Below, in pieces: positions 43,353-56,558 of a stretch of 64,000 bases of DNA. The stretch spans positions 1 through 64,000 of the forward strand of contig JADIIX010000042.1 of the NCBI GenBank assembly GCA_027604505.1, read 5' to 3'. The position numbers were made by a program, and so were the translations under genes. The stretch comes from Gonapodya sp. JEL0774. Its lineage: Eukaryota > Monoblepharomycota > Monoblepharidomycetes > Monoblepharidales > Gonapodyaceae. Within the stretch, counting starts at the first letter, position 1. Each line of letters begins with the position of its first letter. The notes under the pieces are model-generated. The model saw only the letters and a program-made list of their open reading frames with translations. It searched no databases and was not told where the DNA came from.

Positions 43353-45892
43353 TCATACGACAGACGGGTTGATCGCGCCACCGGAAAGCAGCTGCCCTGC
43401 CAGCGAGAACGTGAGAGGGGGGGTGAGGACACCGTTCACACATGCTCCACCGGTAGTGCTGAAGATACCGCCGGGGTTGGGCTGGTCGTCTAATGTTTGG
43501 AAGCTGAGGACGTTTCCGGATGCGGTGGGAGTGCCCGCGTTCCAGGTGGAGCTGATGGCGAGGTTTTGCGCTCCGCTCATTGTGAGCTGGAGAGCGGCGA
43601 GACCACTAAGAGGAAAAGACAGCACCTTGATGAGATCATTGCCCTGTCGCCACGCTCAAAAAGCTCCACTTCTACTCACCCGTTGGCATCAGCCGCAGGT
43701 TGCTCGCCATTCACAGAAAGTTGAATGTTGAGTACAAACTTGAAGGGTCCTGTTCCGAAGCACGAGCCTTGAGTAATCTTAGCGACGTAGTTGGGAGCGC
43801 CGGCAGTGCTGAATGTTGGTGAGATCGCGTCAGCTTATGAGAGATCCACATCTTTCTGTCAAAAACATCAAAAACTCACGCAGGAGCGGGAGCCGCCTGA
43901 ACTGGTGCCGGAGCAGGCGTGGTTGCTGGTGCCGCAGCTGGAGTCGGTGCCGCTGATGGTGCCGTGGCAGGGACAGGGGCTGGAGCAGCTATGACGAATG
44001 ATGCGTTAGTTAGTTCCGACACCGAGGGTACAACCCAGTTCTCTGAATCTCACCTGGGGTAGCTGCCACACCTTTCGGATGAATCATGGGGTTGATCGCG
44101 CCACCAGAGAGAAGTTGACCCGTCATGGACAGGGTGAGTTGGGCGTTGGGAACTTTTCCGTTGCATGTGACACCAGCTGGAAGGAGGAACTGTCCGCCAA
44201 TGTTGGGACCATCGTCAACGGTCTGGAACATCCATTGGTTGCCACTGGTCACAGAGTTGGCGCTGGCCCAGGTGTTGGAGATACCGATGCTCGAAAGACC
44301 GTTGAAAGTGATGGTGAGGGCAGCAAGACCACTGAGCGACCACAGAGGTTTAAAATGATGAGAAAACGATCATGAGGTGGAGCGACTCGTCGACTCGCAC
44401 TCACCCATTCGCGTCCGCGGCAGGCTGCTCTCCGTTGACAGTCGCGGCAATGTTGAGCTGGAAAATGTTTTGTCCATTGCCGCTCGGATAACATGCCGAG
44501 ATATCATACGCAAAGTCGTACACAGGTGCTCCTGCAACGGGAACGGTCGCTGCCTGGCCGCCGGCAGCTGGTACAGGAGCTGGAACAGGAGAAGGAACCG
44601 CGGGTGCAGGCGTCGTGGCAGGTGCTGTGGCAGGTGCAGCTCTGGTTTAGGAAGTGAACCGATGAGCAACACAATTGAGCTTCCATAATGATTCAACAAG
44701 TCTTACCCAGTGGCAGCCAGGGCTCCACCAATAGATGGATTGATCGCTCCACCGGCCAAGAGCTGTCCGGCAAGTGAGAAGGTCACACCGCTGAGTTTAC
44801 CTTGTGTGCAAGTCCCGCTGTTACTGGTGAAGATACCGCCCACGTTGGGCTGATCGTCCTGTGTCTCGAAGCTGAGTACGTTGCCAGAGGCGGCGACATT
44901 AGCTGCGTTCCAGGACTGGGAGACAGCAAGGTCTGTAAGACCGACAAAGGTGAGCATGAGCTTGGCGAGACCTCTGAAAACACGTAGTGAGATAATAAAG
45001 TATGTTACTCGCTAAATGCATTTGAAGCAAGTTTGAGCAATGTCCTTACCCGTTGGCATCAGCAGCCGGCTGTTGACCATTAACAGAAATCTGAGTGTTG
45101 ACCTGGAAGCTGACCGGACCAGTTCCCCAGCACCCGCCAAGGGATGGTGTCACGACATAGTTGGGTGCCCCGGCAGTACTGAAATGTAATCGGCAGAGGA
45201 AACGAAGTGTCAGGCGAAGAAGGGTGAATCTCATCAGAGGATTTTGCCACTCACGGAGCAGGAACAGGAACCGGAGCAGGAACAGGAACCGGAGTGGGAG
45301 CAGGCACGGGGACAGGGACGGGCACTGGCGCGGGAGCCGGAGTGGTGGCCGGTGGAGCCCTGAGAATAGAGGAGACACTGATGAATGAAGCTGTTTCAAC
45401 AAAGTGCACACGATGAGCTCTCACCCAGTAGAAGCCAAAGCTCCTCCAACAGATGGATTGATCGCACCGCCAGACAAGAGCTGTCCCGCAAGGGAGAATG
45501 AAACACCGCTGAGTTTGCCACCGGTGCAGACAGCGCTGTTACTGGTGAAGATACCGCCCACATTGGGCTGGTCGTCCTGAGTCTCGAAGCTGAGCACGTT
45601 ACCGGAAGCGGCGACGTTGGCTGCGTTCCAGGACTGGGCGACGGCGAGATCAGTAAGGCCGACAAAAGTGAGCATGAGCTTGGCAAGTCCACTGATTATC
45701 CAAAAGACAACATCAATACGTTTGCAGTAACAGACGATGTAACTTCAAGGAGCTTGCACTCACCCATTGGCATCCGCGGCGGGTTGTTCACCGTTGACAG
45801 AGATTTGCGTGTTGACCTGGAAGCTGACGGGACCGGTACCCCAACAGCCTCCGAGAGATGGAGTGACAACGTAGTTGGGAGCGCCAGCAGTA
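43353..45892 (-). repeat. four tandem coding modules of surface protein 1
   Basis: Module 1 is 45892-45425, module 2 45178-44707, module 3 44641-44054 (divergent, linker fused to its first exon) and module 4 43808-43353. Modules 1 and 2 are nearly identical: in the second exon about 80 of 88 residues agree, including LAKLMLTFVGLTDLAV. Modules 3 and 4 are more diverged. Introns inside and between modules are again mostly phase 2. Confidence 0.88.
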
Positions 45893-47037
45893 CTTTTGTC
45901 ACGAAAGTTAGAGAAAATTCAAAATGAGCGAGATCAACTGCAAAATTTAACTTACGGGGCGGGAACTGGAGCTGCCGGGGTAGGAGCAACAACGGGAGGA
46001 GGGACAGTTGCGGGAGTGGGAGCTGCAACAACTGGGGGAGGAGCAGCGACAGGTGTCGGCGCTGCAACGGGAGTTGGAGCTGGTGCGGGAGCAGTTGGAG
46101 CGGCTGGAACACAGTGAGACGGGTAAATGCACTGTCATTCCTGATTCTCATGCTGCACCAAAAATTTGCAAAGCTTACCAGCACCACAGCCAACACGTGT
46201 TGTGGAAAGAGCAATATCATCGACCCAGAGGTTGAACGTTGCTGGTGTGGTTCCACCCTGGTAGTGTTGGAAGCCCATTCCGATCTTGTTGAAAGTTGGG
46301 AACACAAAAGGCACCTGGGTACCGTTGTGCGAGTTCATTGAGACGGTGAGCTCCGGTTTTGCCACGCCATCGATCCAAACGTTGATCGTGCTGGTTGCAC
46401 TGTCGAGTTGGTATTCCAAGCAGGTCCAGACAGCATCCGCGGTGGGAGTGGTTGCACGCCAGTTTGTCCAGTCACCAGTGGGACCGCCATCGGTCCCGGT
46501 ACCCCACAGAGCGTGCGTCGAGACGCCGGGGATGAACTGGCCACCGATAGGACGAATGAGCGATCCGTCACCGACTCCAGACGCTTCTACCAGAGAAAAG
46601 TGTGCAAAATTGGGGGCGATAGGGAACATGTCCATGAAAATTTTCATGCGACCGAAGAAGCTGTTTCCTGGAGGAGCAAAGGTGGTGGGGTAGAGGAACG
46701 CTTTGCTGGCACCGTTTGCAGTGATGTGAAGAGCCTGAGTTCCCACGGCGTGAACAGAGTCGACTACGGCGGATGCGGCGTTGCCCATGATGGCCCAGGT
46801 AGCAGTCGAGGTGACGATACCAGGAGGGACGGCCTCGAAATCCTCGCAGAAGATGTAAGCGGCACCATTCGCGCAGGCCGCATCAGCTGCAAAATGATGC
46901 GAGAGCCATACAGGTCTGAAAGGACGAAAGCAGACGAGCTGATGCCGAATGAACTCACCAGAAAACGGGGAGACAATAGCGGTGGCGACCAGCGCCAATA
47001 GAGCAGAGCGACCAGCGATCCGTGAACCCAAATACAT
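43353..47037 (-). CDS. secreted lectin/glucanase-like protein with four CBM-like modules (surface protein 1)
   Basis: Thirteen exons (47037-46959, 46886-46179, 46103-45956, 45892-45764, 45691-45425, 45359-45255, 45178-45050, 44973-44707, 44641-44405, 44331-44054, 43988-43880, 43808-43680, 43605-43353) give about 945 residues. A signal peptide (SALLALVATAIVSPFS) precedes a domain of about 230 residues starting CANGAAYIFCEDFE. Its beta-strand pattern (FFGRMKIFMDMF, WTCLEYQLDSATSTINVWIDG, FNLWVDDIALS) suggests a concanavalin-A-like lectin/glucanase fold. Four modules of the same type as in surface protein 2 follow, joined by Pro/Ala/Val-rich linkers. The protein ends right after module 4 with no membrane anchor. 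It probably binds or modifies a polysaccharide outside the cell. The ConA-like call rests on pattern only. Confidence 0.75.
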
Positions 47038-48770
47038 AGCGAAAAGAGCGGAAACTTGAAGAAGCGATCAACGCCAAATAATTTATAAGTCAAGGTCTGG
47101 TGACTGTTCAATCATTCTGAACTCCGTGGCCGCTGATCTCAACGGCGTTCGATCGAGCTTGGCAGGAACTCGTTCTCTTATATTTTCCCCGAGGGAACTC
47201 CTGGAAAGTCCCACAATAAATAGCTTACGAAGGGGAGAATTCCTATAAAGAATCTGAACAAATCTTCTTTCGCTATTCTTGTTTGTCGCAGTATGTCCGT
47301 GCGGTGTGGTGGTGGTTCCTTTGAGGATGTACCGACGGAACCTGCCAAGAGGACCATGCGGTGAGGTATGGAAACAAACCCCGTTGGCTCACGCTTTCGG
47401 CAAAGATTTGGAACATGTCTTGTGGTTTGAGTAATTGATGCTGATGTACGTGTCTCAATGAGGGAAATGGTGTTGCTGATGATGGTGTGTGACAAGAGTT
47501 GGCTTATACTTCCAGTGCGTGCGTCACCAAATCTTTGATCTTATGTCTCTTGGAATATCTCCCCAATAAGCTCCTTGCGTTATTTTCTAATTTGTCTCCT
47601 ACAATCCGCGACGTTCTTCTGCATCAGATTTCATCGCAACTCCCAGCACCTGATTGCAGCCAGCTTCGAAACAAAAAAAATATGGGTGCTGCTACTTGCA
47701 GAAAAGACAATGTCTCACGCAGACGAATGTTGGAGGAGGCCGGGGGAAGCAACAATTAGTGAAATTAGTGAAAGACAAAGAAGTGGGACCCCACCGTCAA
47801 AGCCGAACCATGAGGTTTCCACTCCCAGACACGCGGAACCAAGCACGATGATTCGCCCACTTCTCCTCAGAGATCATCCTCGAATTTGAAGCCAGACTCT
47901 GTCTTCGCAACCACCTCCGTTGAGAATATGGTAAATTATCCACCTCAATGCACTGTTGGATTCCCTCTCAAAAAACGCATTCTACCGATTCACCAACAAT
48001 CGCTCTTCGTTATTACTTCAGTCTTTCTCATTGGGAAACTCAATTGCGGCGCTGTCTGCGGTAGTTGCTCCTGCTCCGGCTGAAAACAAGACCGCATCGT
48101 TCTCCCCCAGTGACAGAGTCACCAAGAAGGGGCCGGGGTCTCCGTCCATGGCATGTAGAATTCCTTTAACATCGCAGATTCTATCTCATACAAGGACCCT
48201 TTCTGTATGCTGTCGTCTCGATGACGTCATCAGCAGGTCGCCGCCACGACCTCCGTTCCTGCTGGATAGGTATGCTTCTCCATGTTGAGGCAAGAGCGTG
48301 TTGCGTTTTTTTAGCATTTCTGCATACGCCAGGATCTCTTCGGAATGAACGTCCCGCTGAGTCCGAGACAACGGCAAGTTCCTGCACTCACTGTCAATCA
48401 GTTAGCACAATCGTGATTGCACTGTTGGATCCCTCCCGCAACGCCGGCGCCTTCAATGACGCGAGCATCCGACAGGTAACCATCCTCTATTAAATATGTC
48501 TTACAGTCTCTGTCTCTTCTATTGACATTGCTGTCCCACCGAAAAAGCGCGTGGTCCGCTGCTGCACGGGTGGTCCTTGCTTCCCTCTAACCTCTCACCA
48601 CCTTGCATCAACTTGCTCACGTGCTTCTCCCTCCTCTTTATTCGGTTCATTGATCGTTGGACCCCGTGTGACTTCGACTTCTTGTCATCATCCTTTCTAT
48701 GCACAAGGCATTCGACAAAACCGAAGTAAGTTCACAGTCTGTTCCTAACTTCCGCTTTACTATCCTCAGA
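47038..48770. other. unresolved region upstream of surface protein 1 and of a plus-strand gene
   Basis: The first part should hold the promoter of surface protein 1. From about 47880 onward the plus strand has several open stretches bounded by plausible splice signals (for example around 47960-48150 and 48330-48470). They probably include 5' exons of the membrane-protein gene that ends at 49075. I could not join them in one frame, and no family is recognised. Confidence 0.4.
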
Positions 48771-48775
48771 CTCTC

Positions 48776-49075
48776 TGGCCACTTCTTATTATTACGTGTT
48801 TTGCACATTCATTCCGCGATCGCGACCTCAAACGCGCTCAATTCATTACCTACCTTCCTGTGGGCCATGAACCTTCTTATCTCATTTCTGAACTTGTACG
48901 GATGCAAACATGCTAAAACGCAGCCTACTGCGGACTCTGGGTAAGTACATAATGTGCTACACACCAGTCAATCACAGATGTTACAGTTCTGAGTTGTAAT
49001 TTTTCTAGTAGCCTGGTGAGATTCAGCATGAAAGCCATCAAGCAGGTGGTAGTGGACGTTCTGGCGTTTCAGTGA
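48776..49075 (+). CDS. 3' exons of an unrecognised membrane protein gene (partial model)
   Basis: Two exons (about 48776-48940 and 49009-49075) join in phase 2 and end with TGA. They encode a hydrophobic helix (LPTFLWAMNLLISFLNLYG) and a short Lys-containing tail ending VVVDVLAFQ. The 5' part of the gene was not resolved, so length and start are unknown. A TLC-domain (TLCD4-like) C-terminus was considered because of the final helix, but the motifs expected upstream are absent. Confidence 0.4.
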
Positions 49076-50029
49076 GTGTGGGAAGGCCCTACAAGCCATT
49101 CACGCATTCACAGGCTGGGAAGGAGAAATCTACATACCTTCACACCTCGTTCCCAAATAGATTCCCGCATCTGAATCAACTTCATCTTTGATGGGGCGAA
49201 CTGGCGCAGGTGTTCCATCGCGCGGTTAGCCTGTTGAACTAGAATCAAATCATATGCATCTGTGGAAACTGTCTGGTGCTCCAGTTTTAGGAACAAGAAG
49301 CGTAGCTGTGCGTGTGCGCGAGTGAGTAAATCAGTTTGCAGTTGGAGCTGTGTGCCAATTATGATCTGTTTTCTCACAAGGCTCTCACCACCAACTGTAC
49401 AAGATTTCGGAGCGGCGGCTGCGGTGGCTGGAGTGTAGGTAGCTCGCGCTGGTGGGCATCTAATGAATTCAATTGACTTCACTATAACGTGTTACTACTT
49501 ACTGATATACACTACTGGCTCATAATATTTTAGCGGCCGTCTGGGAGCACTAGAGGACAGTCGCAGGACCACATAAACCGGAAAAACCTTTGAACCGATC
49601 GGCTGGTTGGGATCCTGTCTTTGATAACTGCTGATACAGAGCCTGCGGGAGGGCAGTAAAGGAGCGTAGCTTTTAGATCACGCGTTTACTTAGTCTACCG
49701 GAAACAAAAGGGTTAACGTGTGTGTTGGTCTGTGACTGGTCCATTTTCACCGGCATCTCAGTGTTCATAATTCATATAACGGACAAGCCCCTCCTGGTTC
49801 GATCGGATGGAAGCATCAGAGTTCGTTTAAATCGCGATTTGACGCCAGATTGTGGTTAATTGGATTCCGTTTTTATAGAGGATTTCTGTTTAAAGCTCGG
49901 GAGTCAAATCACATATCATTTCCGACCTTGCAATTGGGTGAAGGCAATCAGGCATTCCCACCCGAAATTCATCCTGGCAATCGCACTACGTTCCAGAAGT
50001 TGTGATCCAACGACTGTTGGCAAGCGAGG
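49076..50029. other. intergenic region with a doubtful minus-strand coding stretch
   Basis: A minus-strand frame at 49482-49108 (about 124 codons, no ATG at its start) has helix-like composition (LLTRAHAQLRFLFLKLEHQ, then ANRAMEHLRQFAP). It could be exons of a small gene or chance. No family, partner exon or promoter could be identified. The rest, up to the SSK2-like start, shows nothing. Confidence 0.4.
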
Positions 50030-53000
50030 ATGGAAACAATGCAAATGGATCACAAGTCAGTTATGGGAGAAGAGCAGCGGACAATTGAGGTCGAAGAAAC
50101 TGCCGCAGAATCATCGAATGGTAGCGTAAATGCTCTTGCTGTCGACAGGGACGCAGTCCTGGGATCCCGATGGCCAGAAGATCCAAACGCGGTGAAAATC
50201 GTTGAAACAACCCGAACAGGGCAAGATGCGCTTCTTTTCGCCGCAACTTCGTCTGCCGCTCCTGTGTCCCGCTCAAATATCGACATTATGAACACGCGGA
50301 CGGTCTTCCCGTCTGCCTCGGAAGCTCTAGTACCTCACACCAGCGTACCCCTCGTGCCCCACGGACCAGCCCCTTTCGAAACAGCTGGATCTATATCCAA
50401 AGCTCTTCCTTTACCTACACCGTATTCAACATCGAAAGCACCAGCTTCTGTCGTTCTGGTAGACGCCGTGGACGACGGAACATCTCACCACGCATCGGTC
50501 CATCCAAGTGAGTGCCTCGTGATTACAAACCTTTCTCAGATTCAGTTCAGTGCTATCTGTGTGGAACGAAAGCAATTTAGCAATTAGATTCTGATGTCGA
50601 GAGTTGGCTTTGTCAGACCGAAATATCGCGGTTGAATTGATACGCCCTTCCAACCTTATCGGGTCCGTCTTATATCACTTGTAGTGCCGCAACGTGGTAC
50701 ACTCGTACACACTGCGGAGTCGTTCACCCTCAACTTCCCCACGTCCCAAGGCTCAAGCAATCAACTCTCACCCTCAGTGCCGGAATGCGAAAGAAATGGC
50801 CCGCAAGCGGTTTCCGGTGTGCTAGAACCAAGTAGTGTCACTACGGGATACTTTGATTCTTTACCATCGATGAACGGCAATGGCTCGGGGAGAGCGGGCT
50901 ACAGCGTGAACACGCCGTCGGAATCCCTTGTGGAACAGTCAGCCTCCAGTTGGTTTGGCAGGCGTGCAGAAAGTCTAACTGGCACATCCACGCGATTATC
51001 CATTCGCCCACCGCCGAAACCTCCTCCACCCGCACGTCACACAGGCTCTCTCCTCGTCGCCCAACAAGTACCCACGAGGAATGGTCCCTCCTCTCCTCCC
51101 GCCTTTCCCTCGCCTTCCATCCCTACCCCAACCCTCCACGAACGTCTTGAATGGCAATCTATGTTGTCCTCTGTCCTCAACGGTGATGTTATCCGTTCCG
51201 AAAAGGCCCGGCACAACCAACCTTCCGTACACACAGGATCCACAACGTCGCTGTCTCCCACACTCCATCCAGCTGGTCCAGCCCTTTCATCGGACCCCAT
51301 CGCGCCCTTCTTACCCGCGCCAGTAGCTCCAGCAACCGTCGGACAGCTTCCGCCTCATCAAGATCTACCGGCAGTTGCGAAGAAGACATACCACCCCGAT
51401 CAAAGACTGGCAATTTGGTTTGGTGTGAGAGCGAAGGTACGGGGTCGGAGTGAGATGGAAGAAAGGTGGTGGGTGGAACAGGCGAGGAGGAGTGTGGTGC
51501 CTGGAGCGATTCAAAAGGTGGTCGGGTTCGAGGTGAACGCGGTAGAAGCGGAGGGCCAGAGGTCCGCGTATCAGCAAGGTTTGTACGTTTATTGCACTTT
51601 TAATGCGTGACGGAACAGTTGCGTATCGTCAGCTGGAGATGATGCGTCCGACTGGGAAGCATTTGAATGGACCAACCATCTCATATCAGAAACAGTTAAG
51701 GGAATGATCCGCCATTTCACCGTTTCTGCTCCCCTCTCAGTCGTCGATGTTCTCTCCCTGGTCGACCTCGCCGAATCACTATTCCCAAGTCGCCGGCACC
51801 TCCTCACTCTCTACCCCGGATACGCTTCCCTTCCCTTCGCCTACAATGTCAACGCTCTAGTCTCGTGGCTTGCTGTAACACGTTCGCTGCGTACCCAGGT
51901 CCTCATTCTCAGGAGCTGGACAGGCTCCGAGACTCTCTTAACAGCCGACAGGGCCTTCATCGAGAGAATCCTCAAAGAGAGCGGAGTTAAGGGCACGTTT
52001 GAGAAACGTATCATGGCTGTGCTATCGGGCCTCGTTCGACGGACCAAGGAGGCCATGGTTGCCAACGCACAAGCGTTCGCCAACATGCGCTTGCCAGTGT
52101 ATATGGAGGAGCTCGGACAGTTGGCAGCATTCCCCGGGAACCTGATGGAAGAATTTTTGAGGGTGCGATTGGAGTACACTGAGGGTCTCATGAGACCCCG
52201 AGATGGAGGCGGGGCAATCGGAGAGGTCGTGGAAGACTTTGGAATTACCCTTGGATTGGCTGCCAGGATTAAGAGGGTGTGTAATGACCGCGGAGAGCAT
52301 CTGGATTGTGTACTACACGAGAGATTATGTTTCTTATCAGCATTTCTCTTGTTCACAGGAAACACTCTCGCTCAACACCCCTGCACCTGGTTGGCCCATC
52401 ACATCATCTCTCTCACCCACCTATGATGCGTCCTTCCTCTCTTCGCTTCGCTTTTACTTCAGGCTCCTCGAGTGGCGTCTCAAGTGGTCAAATGAGGATG
52501 CGTTCTTCAAGGAGGTGGAACAACTGGAGGGTGAGTACGAGTTTGTGACCGGGATGGTAGTTCCGTGGTGCAAAGGAGGTGACATGGAGACTGCAGAACA
52601 ATTTTGGTGAGTTGTGGCAGGGAGGGAAAGTTGATGATATTGGATTTGTTGGGCAGACAGTCATTCATCCAAACGTTAGTGGCCTCGAAGAGCAGCTCCT
52701 CATCAAAGTCAGAAACTACTTTCAAGCACATATGGCAGTCGCCCCTGGCTTGCTTACGGGTTCTGTTGCTACAGGCAGTGGCTCCTTGACGACCCGCAGC
52801 GGCCGCCTCCGAAGGATCGACACGCCAGTGTTAGACGGAGCTGTGGACAATGCGATGCCAGGATCTGATCTTCGTCCCACGGTCAATGTTGCTCTAGACG
52901 ACCAAACTCAAGGCCCGCATTCCCAATTTGCATCTGACGTCGCCCGGCAAACGACAAGTCGGCCGACCCCACCTCCGTCGCTCTCACTCTCACTCCGTTC

Positions 53001-56000
53001 TGTTGCTACAGCGGCATTGGCCGCGTCATCCGGATCTTCGCCTCCAAGTGTGGCCTTGTCCAAATGGTACCGGTCAAGAGTGCTGGAAAACGTGCGGTCC
53101 CGGTCTAGGAAATTGCTTCGCTTTTTGAGACGACTGGTCGATGAATTGGAGTGTGCGGCTGAATATGATGTTGTCGATTTGGATGCCTTGATTGCTGGAT
53201 TGAGAGGTTCCGGGCACGCGATTGTCGACTGTGAGAGCGATGGGAAGTTTGTGACATCGGGTGGCCACCTCGTTTTTGCCAGTCCTACTCTCAAAGAAAA
53301 GCCTGACGTCGTGATTAGGCTGATGAAAGGATGCTTCGGGAAAGAAGGCGCAGGCAGCCTGGTTTCGAGCACAAGCAGAGAGTTCTCGGATGGTGGGACT
53401 GTGGGGGTCATCGAAGAGGCGGGTTGGGTGGTGGTATTGAATCCTGGTCGGGGTAAGAGAATTCGTTGGAGGAGTATGGGATTGGAGATGAGGTTTCCTG
53501 AAGCAGATCTACAATGCGGTAGCGGGTTCATTTTGAAGCCAAACCGCGCCCGCCTCATTACCGATCGGGGAGAAGCCCTACCGTTGGTGAGAGCCAAGTT
53601 TGAAGAAATGACAACATCGGAACCAAACGCCGAAACCGACGTACCAGCATCCTCTTCGTCTTCTCTCACTGGCGCACTGACCGAGGACAAGTTCCCTGTG
53701 GTTGTTGGTGGCAGAGTCGGTATGTGGGGGACACTCAGAAAGGAACACAAAGCGCACGTCAAAAGAGTCTCCTCATCGCTGAAAAGTGTCAACCGGACTC
53801 TCATATCGCTAGCATTAGCGGTTGCACAGTCTGTGGAGATCGCAAGGGACACCATACGGAAAGGAGCCGCGATTGAGAACGCGATGGCCAGGAATGCGAA
53901 TGGAGCAGATGATTTAGAAGGGACTTTCAAATTAAGGAACACCTCTGTTCATCGAAAAGATCCCGTTCCCAATGAATCCTCTTCAAAACCGCCACCTCCA
54001 GATAATCATTCACGGTCACCCACCCCTGCCGCAAACGGTCCCGCTCCGGTATCAGCACTCTCTGTTGGGTCTGACATGGGTCCTGCTCATGACCTCCTTG
54101 AGGACTGGTTTACCTTTGCGAGCGACTTTGGGCACCGAGTACTTCGGTTCGTTAGGAAGAAAGGCAGGAAAGAACTGCAGCACACGCTTGTCAAGCTCGC
54201 GGTTGATTGGATGCAGTTCATTGTTCGTGACTGTGTGAATACGGACAAAAGGACATTCCGATGGGCATTATTGGCGTTAGAGTTCGGGATGAAGATAACG
54301 AGGTGAGAGCAGTTGCTAACGCACGAGTTGTTGTTGTAGATGATTCCCATAACTAATCATCGCTTGCAGTGGTCAAGATATTTACGAGCTGGGGGACGAC
54401 GAGTTCATCTCGATGAGAATCAATGTCGCTCGCTGCATGTCGCTGTTGGTTGAACATGTCGACATCCATGGTGCTCGCCAGTCCGCAAGAGAGGCCCTCG
54501 AAGCCTCGTCCAACCAAACACTGGAGTTTTCTCACCCGGCGCTTGCGACATTGTCTGATGTTCATGGGTGGTTGTCCACCGACGTTATGACGCACGAAAG
54601 GGATAACTGGCTCCACAAACTTGCGGAGCTAGAGGAGGAGCGGCATAGACGGCAAAGAACTTTGCGTGCAGTAGGCAAAGTTCTGGACGATCGAAACATT
54701 GAGGACCGGAACATATCACAACTTCTTGCTTCCGTGGGCTCTTCCATTTCACTCAGATGGCAGCAAGGCAAATATCTCGGTGGTGGATCGTTTGGATCCG
54801 TATACATGGGCATCAATTTGGATAGCGGTGACGTCATGGCCGTCAAGGAGATACGTTTCCAGGATGTCACGTCGTTAGAGTCACTCAAGCGGAGCATTTT
54901 AGATGAGATGAATGTCATGCAAATGCTTCACAACCCCAACATTATCGACTATTATGGAGCAGAAGTACATAAGGACAAGGTATACATCTTCATGGAGTTT
55001 TGTCCAACTTCACTCGCGGGGCTGTTGGAGCATGGGCGTTTGGAGGATGAAGGCGTCGTGAGAGTATATGCGAAGCAGATGCTCAAAGGACTCCAATACT
55101 TGCACTCAAATGGAATCGTTCATCGGTAAGTTCCGCCAGTATTATATTCGTGCAAGCTTGGGGTTCATGCCGTTGTTTTTTCATCCTCAGTGACGTTAAA
55201 CCGGCAAACACGTTGATCGATTCACATGGGACACTGAAGTTTGTGGACTTTGGAGCTTCGAAGATCTTCAAGAACCAAAAGACCATTCTGATAGCTGGCG
55301 AGCAGAACAGCTTCATTGGCACGCCACATTACATGGTAAGAATATTGTTGTAGTTCGTGGGGTTCTTAGTGTGCTTGAAATGCGGTCGACTTTTTTGGAC
55401 TGGACAGGCTCCAGAGGTAATCACCGGGGAACCTCAAAACCAGATACCGAAAGGCGCCCAAGACATTTGGTCTATGGGATGCTGTCTCTTGGAGATGATA
55501 ACAGGGAGGAAGCCGTGGTATACTTTGGATAACGAGTGGGCGGTAGGTCACATCTTTTGATTGAGATATTTCGTCCAGGAAACTCTCGTCAACGAATGGC
55601 GTCAAACAACATTTGCAGATTATGTACCATATTGGTATCTCCGGTCGTCACCCACCACTTCCGGATCCGACCCAAATTTCAGAAGATGGTGCCGATTTCC
55701 TTCGTATCTGCTTCACCCGTCCTGCAAAACATCGGCCAACCGCCACACAGCTCCTCGATCACCCGTGGGTTCGAGAAGTGGACGAGCACGCATTGTACAT
55801 AACAGAGGCTCTCACACCAAGCCCCGGACTGGAAACAATGGGGTCAGGCATGAGGACTACTCTTACAGTCGGCACACTCAGCACAGACGCTGGTGTATAT
55901 TCCAGCTCTAGTGTAGGGGTCTCCGTTTCGGCTGGTTCTCCCATACCGTTGGATTCCACCGCCACCGACTACTTGTCGGCTGGCAACATGATCGCGCGAG

Positions 56001-56035
56001 CATCTGCCATGCGGAGAAATTCTTATGCAGCATAA
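50030..56035 (+). CDS. SSK2: SSK2/SSK22-like MAP kinase kinase kinase (HOG pathway)
   Basis: Nine exons (50030-50507, 50685-51578, 51633-52276, 52359-52606, 52680-54302, 54370-55125, 55191-55335, 55408-55542, 55619-56035) give about 1779 residues. SSK2-type kinases (animal MEKK4) activate the MAPKK of the stress-activated Hog1/p38 pathway. The N-terminal half is Ser/Pro-rich. HERLEWQSMLSSVLNGDV (about residue 315) is the family signature shortly before IWFGVRAKVRGRS. The kinase domain starts near residue 1440: GGGSFGSVY, VMAVKEIR, IVHRDVKPANT, VDFGAS and GTPHYMAPE, so all catalytic residues are present. The hinge reads EFCPTSLAGLLEHG, lacking the usual Gly-Gly-Ser. The intron in front of GLEEQLLIK was placed by frame and family pattern. 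A Ser-rich tail of about 80 residues follows the kinase. Confidence 0.93.
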
Positions 56036-56558
56036 CCACAATTTGAAACCCACTGAAGAATAATTTTGGCATACTTGTACATAATAGACATATAATAATC
56101 AATCACCATACTGCTGTTAAGCATTGTGGAGGGCATACAACATTCATTGCGGCTTGATGGTGGAATGATCAACATAATCTTTCTCGAAGGATCCACAACA
56201 GGCGGGACTTGCTCGCAATTAATTGCCAGCACGATTCTTCTGAGCGGGACTCGGAAGTAAGTTGGAAGGGGTACTCCGTGGTGCCATCTCTGTGAAGTCG
56301 TGCTCTCTCAGAATCCGTGAGTTGCGATTTCGTCAATGCCGGTGCGAGGCGACTGCATTGCACCAGTGATCTGCACAATGCTTGCGATTGGCAACAACCT
56401 GAAGTTATTGCGGAGTGAAACTGGTCCGCTTGTCAATGATCTCGCTTTATGTACATAATTTGGGTCTCGCCCAACTGGATGTTCATTTGATCGCACTTCT
56501 GCACCTGGAGCCCAAAAATTCTGACCTCGCTCTTCTGTTGTACAAGCTAGCTATCGGC
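56036..56558. other. intergenic region between SSK2-like and SEC3 genes
   Basis: About 520 bp. The frame of SEC3 stays open for about 48 codons upstream of its ATG, but that stretch has no conserved sequence. No other gene is seen. Confidence 0.5.

Noticed and set aside
48699-49075. TLC-domain (TLCD4/TMEM56-like) protein
   Set aside because: The last helix and tail fit loosely, but the upstream exons could not be joined and the expected HH and N-x-R-W motifs were not found.
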